Shown: positions 1-8,101, counted from the stretch's first letter. The stretch is DNA of 64,000 nt from Alicyclobacillus mali (GCF_017329565.1 NZ_JAFMTT010000006.1), one strand, 5' to 3'. Notes: generated by a model not told the origin, from the letters alone. Program-made: numbers and translations.

Positions 1-1
1 G

Positions 2-565
2 CGCGGGACATCCGCCTTTGTTGAGGCGCGATCGGCCACGACCATCGCGTATCCGGGCTTGTCCGTTGAGGTCGCGGTGCCGCGAGGATCATCGAAGGCT
101 TCCCCGTGGCTGGCGCTCACGCCGGTCGGCATTCAGCACTGGTTGCAAGCAGAGCATCTGCGCCCGAGTGACTACCAGCTGCAGGCAGTCGAGGTGCGCG
201 CCGGTGATTCGATGGTTCCGGGTGCCTTCCCTCAAAGGCTGATCCGCCAAGACGAGGACGCTCTCGGGTTGGCGGAGAGCGGGCTGTTGGCGGCCATCTC
301 CTGGGCGGCTGACGGGGGGAGGCAGGTCGATGCGGAGCGAGCTCTCCAGAACGCACTGGCCATCCCGGCAAGCGTGTGGCGCGCCTGGCCGGGCGGCGAA
401 GGCGGCGTGGGGGCTGACTTGCATCAGAAGCTTCAGGGGCTTCTTGCGGACGTTCGCGTTGGCAATGCGCGCGATTCGGAAGCCTTGGCGGTGCAGGCGT
501 TGAACGACTGGCTCCGATTGTGTGGATGGCCCGGTGTAATCGAGTTGTCGAAAATGAGCCATTGA
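2..565 (+). CDS. Unknown protein, C-terminal part (5' end outside window)
   Basis: The frame is open from the window edge and ends at TGA 563-565, so only the C-terminal ~187 residues are present. I do not recognise a domain. The fragment is Trp- and Ala-rich, with no membrane segment and no catalytic motif that I can see. In Bacillus the genes just upstream of radC are spoIIB, comC and maf. This fragment is plainly not Maf or ComC. It could be a SpoIIB/SPOR-type protein by position, but nothing in the residues proves it. The last codons overlap a Spo0A-box-like sequence at 546-552. Confidence 0.55.
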   Translation, partial: RGTSAFVEARSATTIAYPGLSVEVAVPRGSSKASPWLALTPVGIQHWLQAEHLRPSDYQLQAVEVRAGDSMVPGAFPQRLIRQDEDALGLAESGLLAAISWAADGGRQVDAERALQNALAIPASVWRAWPGGEGGVGADLHQKLQGLLADVRVGNARDSEALAVQALNDWLRLCGWPGVIELSKMSH

Positions 566-591
566 CGAATGCTGTCGAACATGTTCACAAT
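562..591 (+). promoter_or_regulatory. Putative promoter with clustered Spo0A boxes
   Basis: A -35-like TTGACG (562-567) and a -10-like CACAAT (586-591) are separated by 18 bases. Two exact Spo0A boxes, TGTCGAA, lie at 546-552 and 573-579. A 6/7 match, TGACGAA, lies at 563-569 over the -35. The arrangement suggests a sigma-A promoter controlled by Spo0A~P. The promoter elements are moderate; the box cluster is the stronger signal. Confidence 0.4.
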
Positions 592-673
592 AGTACCGTC
601 GCAGTGTGGTCATGTCGCAAACACGTGGAGCGCATTGCGGCTCTGTTGCGAGGTTTCGTAGCTGTTTCGATCC

Positions 674-698
674 GTCCGGACCACCGGACCCTTTTTTT
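674..698 (+). terminator. Rho-independent terminator upstream of radC
   Basis: A perfect 6-bp GC stem (GTCCGG 674-679 with CCGGAC 684-689, loop ACCA) is followed two bases later by seven T. It ends transcription arriving from the left, either of the partial gene or of a short transcript starting near 598, and separates it from radC. Confidence 0.75.
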
Positions 699-738
699 GG
701 GTCTTCAACTTCCGTACCACCCTTTTTACCGAAGCCGT

Positions 739-767
739 TTGTCCCATCTTGCTCGTTTCCGTATGCT
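739..767 (+). promoter_or_regulatory. Putative sigma-A promoter for radC-mre-min
   Basis: TTGTCC (739-744) and TATGCT (762-767) are separated by 17 bases and lie between the terminator and the radC ribosome binding site. Each hexamer matches the consensus at about four of six positions. Confidence 0.4.
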
Positions 768-799
768 CATGCCATCAATGCAGACGAGGTGGGATGGGC

Positions 800-1495
800 A
801 TGGATTGGGATGTCTGTGTTGCGTCGGAGTTGGAGGATGGGCCGCGCGAGCGCCTGATGCGTCTTGGGCCGGGCGCGTTGCGCGTGGACGAGCTGCTGGC
901 CTGCATCATGCAGTCGGGCAACGGAAAGCAGAACGTGTACGAAATTGCCCAGTCGCTTTGTCGCCATTTGGGCGATCTGGACCGGTTGGCGGATCTCGAG
1001 GTGGCGGAACTGCTCAGTGTTCCCGGAATCGGGCCTGCCAAAGCCGTGCAAATCGCGGCGGCGGTCGAGTTGGGCAGACGTGTGGTGCGAAAGCCGCCCA
1101 GTGACAAACGGCAGATTCGCACTGCGGAGGACGCCGCAAAGTATGTGATGGATCGACTGAGGTATCTTAAAAAGGAACATTTTGTAACGCTTCTTCTGGA
1201 CACGAAACACCGAGTCCTGGCTGAGGATATGTCGTCTGTGGGCAGCCTGGATGCTTCCATTGTACATCCGCGCGAGATCTTTCGCCGTGCGATCCGCATC
1301 AGCGCTTCGAGCATCTTGTGCATACATAATCACCCCAGTGGCGACCCATCTCCTAGCCCTGAAGATATTGCGGTCACAAGGCGTCTCGTCGAGGCGGGGC
1401 GGGTGCTCGGCATCGAGGTGCTGGACCACATCGTGATAGGCGATGGGCGATTTGTGAGTTTGCGCGCGGAAGGGTATATGGATTCCACTTCATGA
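800..1495 (+). CDS. radC: RadC family JAB/MPN-domain protein
   Basis: 231 residues, the usual RadC length. A helix-hairpin-helix (SVPGIG, about 73-78) is followed by the MPN/JAMM-like domain with HNHPSGDPSPSPED at about 176-189, the RadC metal-binding signature. RadC was named for a DNA-repair phenotype but its molecular role is unsettled; the domain resembles metal-dependent isopeptidases. ATG at 794 and ATG at 800 are both possible. GAGGT at 786-790 gives good spacing (9) only for 800. It is the first gene of the radC-mreBCD-minCD block, as in Bacillus. Confidence 0.93.
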   Translation: MDWDVCVASELEDGPRERLMRLGPGALRVDELLACIMQSGNGKQNVYEIAQSLCRHLGDLDRLADLEVAELLSVPGIGPAKAVQIAAAVELGRRVVRKPPSDKRQIRTAEDAAKYVMDRLRYLKKEHFVTLLLDTKHRVLAEDMSSVGSLDASIVHPREIFRRAIRISASSILCIHNHPSGDPSPSPEDIAVTRRLVEAGRVLGIEVLDHIVIGDGRFVSLRAEGYMDSTS

Positions 1496-1511
1496 GAGGA
1501 GCCACCGTTGA

Positions 1512-2546
1512 ATGTTTTCCGTAAGGGATATGGGTGTCGATTTGGGTACGGCAAACACGCTGGTGTACGTGAAGGGCAAGGGAATCGTGGTGCGCGAGCC
1601 TTCGGTCGTCGCGATTCGCACCGATACCGGCAGCATTGAGGCCGTAGGCGCCGAGGCCAAGCAGATGATCGGGCGGACACCAGGCAACATTGTCGCGGTG
1701 CGACCGATGAAGGATGGCGTGATCGCCGATTTTCAGACCACATCTGCCATGCTTCGCCACTTCATCCGCCAGGCGATGAAGACAAAATCGTCTTGGTCCG
1801 GGAAGCCCCGGGTGATGATCAGCGTTCCTTCCGGCATCACCGCCGTGGAGAGGCGCGCGGTCGAAGATGCGGCGCTCGAGGCTGGCGCCAAGGACGCGCA
1901 GGTCATTGAGGAGCCGATGGCCGCTGCGATCGGCGCCGGACTGCCGGTCGGCGAACCGACGGGATCGATGGTGGTCGATATCGGGGGCGGCACCACGGAG
2001 GTGGCCATCATCTCGCTCGGCGGCATTGTGACGTCGAAGTCCATCCGCGTGGCCGGGGACGAGATGGACGAGGCCATCATCCAATACGTGAAGAAGACGT
2101 ACAATCTGATGATCGGCGAGCGAACGGCCGAGGACCTCAAGATTCAGATTGGCGCGGCCGACGATCTCGACGAGGAACGCTCGATGGAGATCCGCGGACG
2201 GGACCTTTTGACCGGTTTGCCGCGCAATGTGACCATCACATCCAAGGAGATCAGCGAAGCGCTGTCCGACACCGTCCTGGCGATTGTGGACGCAGTGAAG
2301 GTCACGCTGGAGAAGTCGCCACCGGAACTCGCCGCCGACATCATGGATCGCGGCATCGTGCTCACAGGCGGGGGAGCGCTGTTGCGCAATCTCGACAAGC
2401 GACTGGCTCGTGAGACGGGGATGCCCGTGCTCGTCGCGGAGAATCCGCTCGATTGTGTGGCCGTCGGCACGGGGAAGGCGCTGGACAATTACGACGTGTA
2501 TCGCAAACGCTCGGCCGTCATGCGGCGCGCCCAAGGGCGAGCGTAA
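1512..2546 (+). CDS. mreB: Rod-shape determining protein MreB (MreB/Mbl type actin)
   Basis: 344 residues, full length. It is a bacterial actin that forms membrane-associated filaments guiding lateral cell-wall synthesis with MreC, MreD, RodA and PBP2. The phosphate-1 loop DLGTANT is near residues 10-16, the phosphate-2 loop DIGGGTTEV near 156-164, and an LTGGGALL adenosine motif near 284-291. The N-terminus reads MFSVRDMGVDLG, matching family starts and supporting ATG 1512. An alternative ATG lies at 1530. It lies 16 nt after radC and just before mreC. Confidence 0.97.
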   Translation: MFSVRDMGVDLGTANTLVYVKGKGIVVREPSVVAIRTDTGSIEAVGAEAKQMIGRTPGNIVAVRPMKDGVIADFQTTSAMLRHFIRQAMKTKSSWSGKPRVMISVPSGITAVERRAVEDAALEAGAKDAQVIEEPMAAAIGAGLPVGEPTGSMVVDIGGGTTEVAIISLGGIVTSKSIRVAGDEMDEAIIQYVKKTYNLMIGERTAEDLKIQIGAADDLDEERSMEIRGRDLLTGLPRNVTITSKEISEALSDTVLAIVDAVKVTLEKSPPELAADIMDRGIVLTGGGALLRNLDKRLARETGMPVLVAENPLDCVAVGTGKALDNYDVYRKRSAVMRRAQGRA

Positions 2547-2569
2547 GGTGACAGGGAAGAGGGATATTC

Positions 2570-3436
2570 GTGTCCCGATACTTGACAAGTCGCCGGTTGT
2601 TCCTGATCCTCGGGAGTCTCATTGTCCTCATGATTATCGCGGGACTGACGCTGTCGCAGACGGGACGCCGCGCGACGTTTCCAGAGCGCGTGTTGATGGA
2701 CATCCAGAGTGCCGTATCTGGCGTGGTATATCGGCCCGTGAGCAAACTGACCGGGTTTTTCGCGGGTCTCACCGACCTTCGTCAGATGTACGAGGAGAAC
2801 GCGGCGCTCAAGCAAGAGATGGAGAATTACCAAGCTCTGCGCGCTGAACTGGCGGACGCTCAAGCGGAGAACCAGCGCCTGCAGACCATGCTTCATTTCT
2901 ATCGGCAGACGGTCAATCAGTTGCACGAGATTCCTGCCGTGGTGGTGGGCCGTGAGCCCTCACAGTGGAACTCCTCGCTCACCATTGATGTGGGCACAGC
3001 CAACGGCGTTCAGCCGAACATGGCTGTGGTGGCGCCTGACGGGAGCCTCGTCGGGCGCGTGGACACGGTGAGCTCGCACAGCGCCAGGGTGGTGCTCATC
3101 ACCGACACGGAACTGGGCGATGGCGTGTCCGCGCTTGTGGAAGCGAGCCACATGCAGCCGTTCGGTGTCGTCACCGGCTCGACCACCAATCCGGGCGAGC
3201 TGGATCTGGACTTTCTCGGGCAGATCATTCAGCTTCCCTCTTCCCAGCTGGTGGGAGACGAAGTCGTGACGTCCGGGCTTGGTGACGTGTTTCCTCGTGG
3301 TCTCGTGATTGGCACCATCACAAAGGTCGTCTACGGGGCGCATAACACGGCCAAATCCGCCATTGTGCAACCTTCGGCTCAAATGGATTTCTTGCAGGAC
3401 GTGTTTGTCGTGCGTGAACAGGGGAGTTCACCGTGA
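2570..3436 (+). CDS. mreC: Rod-shape determining protein MreC
   Basis: 288 residues. A short cytoplasmic N-terminus is followed by one membrane segment (about 8-30), a coiled coil (about 70-105, EENAALKQEM and onward) and the extracytoplasmic beta-rich MreC domain. It bridges MreB filaments to the periplasmic-side cell-wall synthesis machinery. Start GTG 2570 follows GAGGGA. The end overlaps mreD by four bases (GTGA), implying translational coupling. Confidence 0.95.
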   Translation: MSRYLTSRRLFLILGSLIVLMIIAGLTLSQTGRRATFPERVLMDIQSAVSGVVYRPVSKLTGFFAGLTDLRQMYEENAALKQEMENYQALRAELADAQAENQRLQTMLHFYRQTVNQLHEIPAVVVGREPSQWNSSLTIDVGTANGVQPNMAVVAPDGSLVGRVDTVSSHSARVVLITDTELGDGVSALVEASHMQPFGVVTGSTTNPGELDLDFLGQIIQLPSSQLVGDEVVTSGLGDVFPRGLVIGTITKVVYGAHNTAKSAIVQPSAQMDFLQDVFVVREQGSSP

Positions 3437-3954
3437 AGGCCGCCATCGCGTTCGCGTCGCTTTGGGTCGGATTGATCCTCCAGGCCACACTGTTCGAGAT
3501 TCCGCCGATGAACGCGATTCACCCGGATTTCGTGCTGGTGATACTGGTCCTGCTCGCGCTGTTTCGGGGTCCCAATCTGGCGATGATTTTCGGGATCGCG
3601 ATTGGGCTTATCCAGGACGTGTGCTATGGGCCGTTCATCGGGCTCAACGCGTTCGCGTATGGCCTGGCGGCGTATATCGCTGCGGCGGTCTTCAGCCAGT
3701 TCATGCAGAAAAATCTCGCCATCGCCTTTTTGACCACGATGGCTCTCAGTTTCGTGCATTCTTGGTTGACGTACGGTTTCATGCGCTTGTTCGAGCTGAC
3801 CAGCGACTCCATTCAGTTTGCCCTATCTGCCTCGCTACAGGGGATGATCGTAAACGGCGTGTTGGCGCTCGCCCTCTATCCGCTGTACCGATCTTGGTTC
3901 AACCGCCCTCGCAGGCGTCGATACGATTCTTTGCACTCTGCGGATTCGCCCTGA
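3433..3954 (+). CDS. mreD: Rod-shape determining protein MreD
   Basis: 173 residues with about five hydrophobic membrane segments. MreD is the small integral membrane member of the elongasome. Sequence conservation in the family is low, so the call rests on size, topology and position directly after mreC, whose stop it overlaps. Its last 11 nt form the start of a long hairpin (3944-4003). Confidence 0.92.
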   Translation: MKAAIAFASLWVGLILQATLFEIPPMNAIHPDFVLVILVLLALFRGPNLAMIFGIAIGLIQDVCYGPFIGLNAFAYGLAAYIAAAVFSQFMQKNLAIAFLTTMALSFVHSWLTYGFMRLFELTSDSIQFALSASLQGMIVNGVLALALYPLYRSWFNRPRRRRYDSLHSADSP

Positions 3955-4003
3955 ACTCGCTGATTTCACCGACGGGAAGGAAATCGGCGAATTCAGGGCG
4001 AAT
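3944..4003 (+). repeat. 24-bp inverted repeat (hairpin) between mreD and minC
   Basis: Arms 3944-3967 and 3980-4003 pair over 24 positions with one C-A mismatch and one G-U wobble, around a 12-nt loop. The left arm includes the end and stop codon of mreD. No T tract follows, so it is not a classical terminator. It could be an RNA processing or stability element that separates mre from min expression. Confidence 0.8.
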
Positions 4004-4045
4004 ATTGCCTGTTGGGCGATCGCGCCATCCTGGAGGGAGCAGCCG

Positions 4046-4738
4046 TTGATTTTAGAGAGTGAGCCGCTGATGGATCATAGGCCGCCGGTGACCGTGAAGG
4101 GGACGCGCGAGGGATTGACATTTCTGTTGGACGAGCGAGCGGACGTGGAGCGCATGTGCGCGTACTTGGAGACCCTCATCACGGGCGAAACCGGCAAACT
4201 GTTCGAAGGACCCACTGTGGATGTATACGTCGATTACGGCAAGCGATTGTTGACCCCCCAGGAGACGTGGCGCATCCTCGATGTGTTCCGCAAGCGAGAC
4301 AACTTTCTGTTAAAGGCCTGGGGCAGCGCCCCAGGAGCGCGAGAGATTTCGCGTCGTCAACAGGGAGTGCGTGCACAACATATCTATCACGGCTTGGTGC
4401 GGTCAGGACAGCCTCTTTCCTTTGACGGAGATGTCGTGATTATCGGCGACGTGAACCCGAGCGCCGTCGTGGAAGCGACAGGGGACATTTACGTCTTCGG
4501 TCGCCTGTTGGGCATCGCGCACGCGGGCGCGGGAGGCGATGAATCGGCGATTGTCGCGGCCGCGGAGTTCGCACCCATGCAGATCCGCATCGCGGATGTG
4601 GTCAGTCGTGCTCCGCAAATGCGGGCGACGATGGAATACGCGTATCTAGAGGGGCGCGAGATGCGCGTGGCGGAGATGAAGTACTTTCTTCCGTGGCGTA
4701 AACTGCGAAAACGTTCCGGGCGTGAAGAGCGAAGGTGA
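4046..4738 (+). CDS. minC: Septum site-determining protein MinC
   Basis: 230 residues. MinC antagonises FtsZ polymerisation at the poles and is recruited by MinD. An N-terminal FtsZ-inhibiting domain (about 1-110) precedes the C-terminal right-handed beta-helix, recognisable from VIIGDVNPSA and DIYVFGRLLG. TTG 4046 is chosen because GGAGGG (4032-4037) lies 8 nt upstream; ATG 4070 is a weaker alternative. The stop overlaps the start region of minD. Confidence 0.94.
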   Translation: MILESEPLMDHRPPVTVKGTREGLTFLLDERADVERMCAYLETLITGETGKLFEGPTVDVYVDYGKRLLTPQETWRILDVFRKRDNFLLKAWGSAPGAREISRRQQGVRAQHIYHGLVRSGQPLSFDGDVVIIGDVNPSAVVEATGDIYVFGRLLGIAHAGAGGDESAIVAAAEFAPMQIRIADVVSRAPQMRATMEYAYLEGREMRVAEMKYFLPWRKLRKRSGREERR

Positions 4739-4743
4739 TGCGA

Positions 4744-5541
4744 GTGGGCACCGCAATTGTGATGACATCTGGAAAAGGCGGCGTGGGCAAGACCACGACC
4801 ACGGCCAATGTGTCGACGGCGCTCGCCCTTCTTGGGAAAAAGGTGTGCATGGTGGACGCCGACATTGGACTCCGTAACCTTGACGTCGTGATGGGGTTGG
4901 AAAATCGGATCATTTACGACATCGTCGATGTGGCCAACGGCGATTGTCGGCTTGAACAGGCGCTCATTCGCGACAAGCGCTTCGAACACCTCGTCTTGCT
5001 GCCTGCCGCCCAGACGAAGGACAAGCGGGCGCTTTCCGTTGAAAAGATGGTCGAATTGGTGAGCGAACTCAAGCAGTCGTTCGACTTCGTGATCATCGAT
5101 TGTCCTGCTGGGATCGAAGAAGGGTTTCGGGTGGCTGTTGCGCCCGCCGAGATGGCGATTGTCGTGACGACGCCCGAGCACACCGCGGTTCGAGACGCGG
5201 ACCGCGTGCTCGGCTTGCTGGAGCGGGACAAGGTCGGGGAGCCGAGGCTCATCGTCAATCGTATCCGACCGGACATGGTGAAGCGCGGGGACATGTTGGA
5301 TATTGACGAGATTGTTCAGGTGCTGGGTTGTGATTTGCTCGGTGTGATTCCGGATGACGAACGAGTGATACGAAACAGCAACCGCGGGGAGCCGGTCGTG
5401 CTGGACACGTCGGTCCCTGCGTCGACAGCGTATCGCAACATCGCCAGGCGGATCCTCGGCGAATCCGTTCCCCTCATGCATCTCGAGGACAAGTCGGGGC
5501 TCTGGGGACGATTCCGCAAATGGGTTGGCGGCCGTTCGTAA
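4744..5541 (+). CDS. minD: Septum site-determining ATPase MinD
   Basis: 265 residues. It is a ParA/MinD-family ATPase with the deviant Walker A motif SGKGGVGKTTT near the N-terminus and a C-terminal amphipathic membrane-targeting helix (LWGRFRKWVG). It recruits MinC to the membrane to place the division site. GTG 4744 gives MGTAIVMTSGKGG, which aligns residue for residue with Bacillus MinD starts and sits 9 nt after GAAGG. ATG 4738 is also possible. Confidence 0.96.
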   Translation: MGTAIVMTSGKGGVGKTTTTANVSTALALLGKKVCMVDADIGLRNLDVVMGLENRIIYDIVDVANGDCRLEQALIRDKRFEHLVLLPAAQTKDKRALSVEKMVELVSELKQSFDFVIIDCPAGIEEGFRVAVAPAEMAIVVTTPEHTAVRDADRVLGLLERDKVGEPRLIVNRIRPDMVKRGDMLDIDEIVQVLGCDLLGVIPDDERVIRNSNRGEPVVLDTSVPASTAYRNIARRILGESVPLMHLEDKSGLWGRFRKWVGGRS

Positions 5542-5547
5542 GCCATG

Positions 5548-5603
5548 GGCATACCTGTCCTCCTCGAGGCGTACAGATGTGATGAGAGGAGGACGGGTAT
5601 GCC
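5548..5603 (+). promoter_or_regulatory. Hairpin sequestering the spoIVFA ribosome binding site and start codon
   Basis: Left arm 5548-5564 pairs with right arm 5587-5603 over 17 bp with a single U-G wobble. The right arm contains the Shine-Dalgarno sequence (AGGAGGA, 5587-5593) and the AUG of spoIVFA (5599-5601). An mRNA reading through from minD would therefore fold with the start site closed. The left arm also contains CATACCTG (5550-5557), similar to a sigma-E -10 (CATACAnT). A transcript starting just after it would lack the left arm and be translatable. The pairing is seen; the promoter role is inferred. Confidence 0.7.
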
Positions 5604-6462
5604 ACGAAATTTGCGAGTCTGGTCGCGCAGGCGAGAGGAGCCCCCTCGGGCAGGCGATTCCACAGGGATCAAGACCGATGCACGCGAAGCGCCGAGCCGG
5701 TGGACAAGCGACCCGGAGGGCGGAGACTGGCCAGAGTCACCGCTGTCGCCCTACGGCTACGCGGACGACGATGGCGGGATTCGTCAGGTCGAGAGCGCGG
5801 CGTGGCGCCGCCCGCTCACATCGCGCTCTGCGCGGCAGAACCGGGGATTTCAGCCTCACGCATCGGGCGACTCGGCGGCTGTGCGCAGAACGTCCCGTCT
5901 CACGTGGCAACTGTTTGGGGCGTTCGTGCTCGTGGCGGCCGGCTACACCTTGCAACACGATCCGCGCATTCCTTCGGCGTTCACCGCACAGGCTGTGAAC
6001 GCGTTCGACGCGGACTTTTCGTCTCGCGTGCAGCCTGAGCTGGATCGCCTGCTGGCCTCTCTCCACCTGCATCCCCTCTCCCTTGGCGTGACCCAGGCTA
6101 CCACTTTGCGTGCGCCCGTGTTCGGCCGTGTGATTCAAAGCTTCGGCCCCGACCATCCTGAAGTCTGGGTACAGGGAGATGCGGGCGATCCCGTCCAGGC
6201 GGCGGCGCCGGGCACCGTGTTGGGCGTGTATCAGACGGGGAACACGTATTTGGTCAAGATCGATCACGGTGCTGACGGCATCGCGCTTTACGGAGGCTTG
6301 GGTTCCGTCGCCGTCCATCCGGATGATGTGGTTCTCGCCGGCCAAGAAATCGGCACGCTGCCCAAACGTCCCGCCCATCCCGTGTTTCGATTTTCCATTG
6401 AGAAAAGCGGGAAATTCGAGAATCCCGAGCGATGGGTGTCGTTTTCCGGAGGCAGCGCATGA
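5599..6462 (+). CDS. spoIVFA: SpoIVFA-like protein with degenerate M23/LytM domain
   Basis: 287 residues. A long charged N-terminus and one membrane segment (about 100-117, LFGAFVLVAA) precede a LytM/M23-like domain with GDPVQAAAPG and IDHGADGIALYGG. The usual catalytic HxH (HLHFE) is replaced by FRFSIEK and YAHL by YGGL, so it should be inactive. SpoIVFA holds and restrains the SpoIVFB protease in the outer forespore membrane. ATG 5599 has AGAGGAGGA upstream. Position between minD and spoIVFB matches Bacillus. Confidence 0.87.
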   Translation: MPRNLRVWSRRREEPPRAGDSTGIKTDAREAPSRWTSDPEGGDWPESPLSPYGYADDDGGIRQVESAAWRRPLTSRSARQNRGFQPHASGDSAAVRRTSRLTWQLFGAFVLVAAGYTLQHDPRIPSAFTAQAVNAFDADFSSRVQPELDRLLASLHLHPLSLGVTQATTLRAPVFGRVIQSFGPDHPEVWVQGDAGDPVQAAAPGTVLGVYQTGNTYLVKIDHGADGIALYGGLGSVAVHPDDVVLAGQEIGTLPKRPAHPVFRFSIEKSGKFENPERWVSFSGGSA

Positions 6463-7364
6463 CGTCGGGTCCGTTGATGAGGGCTGTAAGGGTGCGGGTG
6501 AAGATTCACCCGCTCCTTCTCGTGACGGCCTTGGCCGCATGTCTCGCGCATATGTTCCTTCAAGTCGCCATCCTGTTTGTCTGCGTCCTCCTGCATGAAT
6601 TGGGTCACGCCGCGGTGGCGCGCTCGCTCGGCTACAAGGTGGATCAGATTGAACTGTTGCCATTCGGTGGAGCGGTGAGACTTTTGAATGGCGATCTCGG
6701 CTGTCAGCCACGGCACGAAGCGGTGGTCGCGATCGCCGGGCCCATGGTCAACCTAGGGCTTGGTTGGGTGGCCCTCGCGTTCGCCGCAAGCGGGCTATCG
6801 TCGTCCGAGGCGTATCAGACTTGGGTGACGCTGAACTTGTGGATCGGCGTGTTCAACCTGCTGCCCTGCCTTCCCTTGGATGGAGGTCGTCTGTGGCGGG
6901 CGAACCGGAGCCGCACGCTCGGCTACGCGCGCGCAACGGAAGGAGCATACCGGATGGCCTTTGTGGTTTCAGCCCTTTTCATGGCGCTCGGCGTCATCGC
7001 CTTTTTCGCTGGCCGTCCGCACATCGGCGCCCTCGTTCTCGGCCTGTTTCTCGCCATCACAGCGTGGCAAGGACTGAGAGACGTGCGGATTGACATCATT
7101 CGTTTCTTGGACGGAAAGCGAGGGCGCTCGGGATCCACCACTCGTGTTCGTGCGCTCGCGGCACGGATGGACGCCCCAATTCGCGAGGTCGTGCGGCAAT
7201 TTGCCCCCGATCGCGTCCACCTGGTATACGTGCTGGATGACGCGGGGCGCGTGGTGGACATCGTGGAAGAACGGGAGATTATCGAGGCTGTATTCTCTGG
7301 GGCATGGGATACGCCTGTGCGTGAACTGTCGAATCCGGCCGTTGTAGATGCCCCGAGGTTGTGA
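6459..7364 (+). CDS. spoIVFB: Stage IV sporulation intramembrane metalloprotease SpoIVFB
   Basis: 301 residues. It is a site-2-protease (M50) family enzyme that cleaves pro-sigma-K in the mother cell. The zinc motif HELGH is at about 46-50 and the second motif NLLPCLPLDGG near 134-144, within several membrane segments. A CBS-like C-terminal region follows. ATG 6459 overlaps the spoIVFA stop (ATGA) and has GGAGG at about 6449; the longer frame from 6432 is unlikely. Confidence 0.95.
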   Translation: MTSGPLMRAVRVRVKIHPLLLVTALAACLAHMFLQVAILFVCVLLHELGHAAVARSLGYKVDQIELLPFGGAVRLLNGDLGCQPRHEAVVAIAGPMVNLGLGWVALAFAASGLSSSEAYQTWVTLNLWIGVFNLLPCLPLDGGRLWRANRSRTLGYARATEGAYRMAFVVSALFMALGVIAFFAGRPHIGALVLGLFLAITAWQGLRDVRIDIIRFLDGKRGRSGSTTRVRALAARMDAPIREVVRQFAPDRVHLVYVLDDAGRVVDIVEEREIIEAVFSGAWDTPVRELSNPAVVDAPRL

Positions 7365-7370
7365 TATAAT
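7342..7370 (+). promoter_or_regulatory. Extended -10 promoter for rplU-prp-rpmA
   Basis: A perfect TATAAT (7365-7370) is preceded by TGA, making an extended -10. A weak -35, TTGTAG (7342-7347), is 17 bases upstream. The promoter lies across the end of spoIVFB. Confidence 0.8.
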
Positions 7371-7376
7371 GTCGCG

Positions 7377-7469
7377 AGTGTATCACTGTAACCGCATGTG
7401 GCCGGCTTACAAAGGCGCGCGTATCGCAGCCTGCCGGAACAGCGAGTCTGAGTGAAGGAGCGTTGTCGG
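7377..7469 (+). promoter_or_regulatory. Leader of the L21 operon (candidate L21 leader structure)
   Basis: About 90 nt of untranslated leader lie between the promoter and rplU. CCGGC (7402-7406) can pair with GCCGG (7433-7437). Firmicute rplU transcripts often carry a structured autoregulatory L21 leader; position and pairing fit. I cannot confirm the family consensus by eye. Confidence 0.4.
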
Positions 7470-7784
7470 ATGTACGCGATTGTGGAGACCGGTGGGAAGC
7501 AGTATAAGGTCAGCCAGGGCGACACCATCGTCGTCGAGAAGCTCGACGGTGAAATCGGTTCGGAGATTGTGTTGGACAAGGTGCTTCTGGTTCAGGGCGA
7601 AGGCCAGGTCCAAGTGGGCTCTCCGTATCTTCAAGGCGCGAAGGTCGTCGCGAAGGTCGTGGAGCACGGCCGTGGGAAAAAGATTGTCGTATTCAAGTAC
7701 AAGCCAAAGAAGAACTATCACAAAAAGCAAGGTCATCGTCAGCCGTATACCAAGCTGACGGTGGAGTCGATTCAACTGGCATGA
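7470..7784 (+). CDS. rplU: 50S ribosomal protein L21
   Basis: 104 residues beginning MYAIVETGGKQYKV, the diagnostic L21 N-terminus. It is a component of the large ribosomal subunit contacting 23S rRNA. ATG 7470 follows AAGGAG; the upstream in-frame GTG at 7452 lies within the leader. The stop overlaps the prp start (ATGA), coupling translation of L21 and the L27-processing protease. Confidence 0.98.
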   Translation: MYAIVETGGKQYKVSQGDTIVVEKLDGEIGSEIVLDKVLLVQGEGQVQVGSPYLQGAKVVAKVVEHGRGKKIVVFKYKPKKNYHKKQGHRQPYTKLTVESIQLA

Positions 7785-8101
7785 TTGAGTTCGAAGTCCT
7801 CCTCAGCGGGAATGAACTGGAGGGCTTTCGCGTTCGCGGTCACGCGGGTTACGCGGAAGCAGGGCGAGACATCGTCTGTGCCGCGGTCAGCGTGCTGGTG
7901 TACAATTTTATTAATTCGGCGGAGCGGTTCGCGGATACGCAGCTCACGGTGCGAGACGGCGGCGATGAGTTGGTCTGCCGCTTTCCGGGGCTCTTGAATT
8001 CGCGAGCAAAACTGTTGTTCGACAGCACGTTATTTGGGATCGAGCAGGTCGCGGAGCAATATCCTGAGCATGTGCGCATTCTTCATGGCTCAGCGCGCTG
8101 A
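7781..8101 (+). CDS. prp: Ribosomal-processing cysteine protease Prp (YsxB)
   Basis: 106 residues. The catalytic signature is GHAGYAEAGRDIVCAAVS, with His21 and Cys33. Prp removes the N-terminal extension of ribosomal protein L27 in Firmicutes. It lies between rplU and rpmA as in Bacillus and Staphylococcus. Its substrate is encoded directly downstream and carries the expected cleavage sequence. Confidence 0.95.
   Translation: MIEFEVLLSGNELEGFRVRGHAGYAEAGRDIVCAAVSVLVYNFINSAERFADTQLTVRDGGDELVCRFPGLLNSRAKLLFDSTLFGIEQVAEQYPEHVRILHGSAR

Noticed and set aside
1374..2588. 404-codon open frame on the minus strand opposite mreB
   Set aside because: mreB on the plus strand is unambiguous; long antisense frames are common in GC-rich genes and this one has no recognisable motif.
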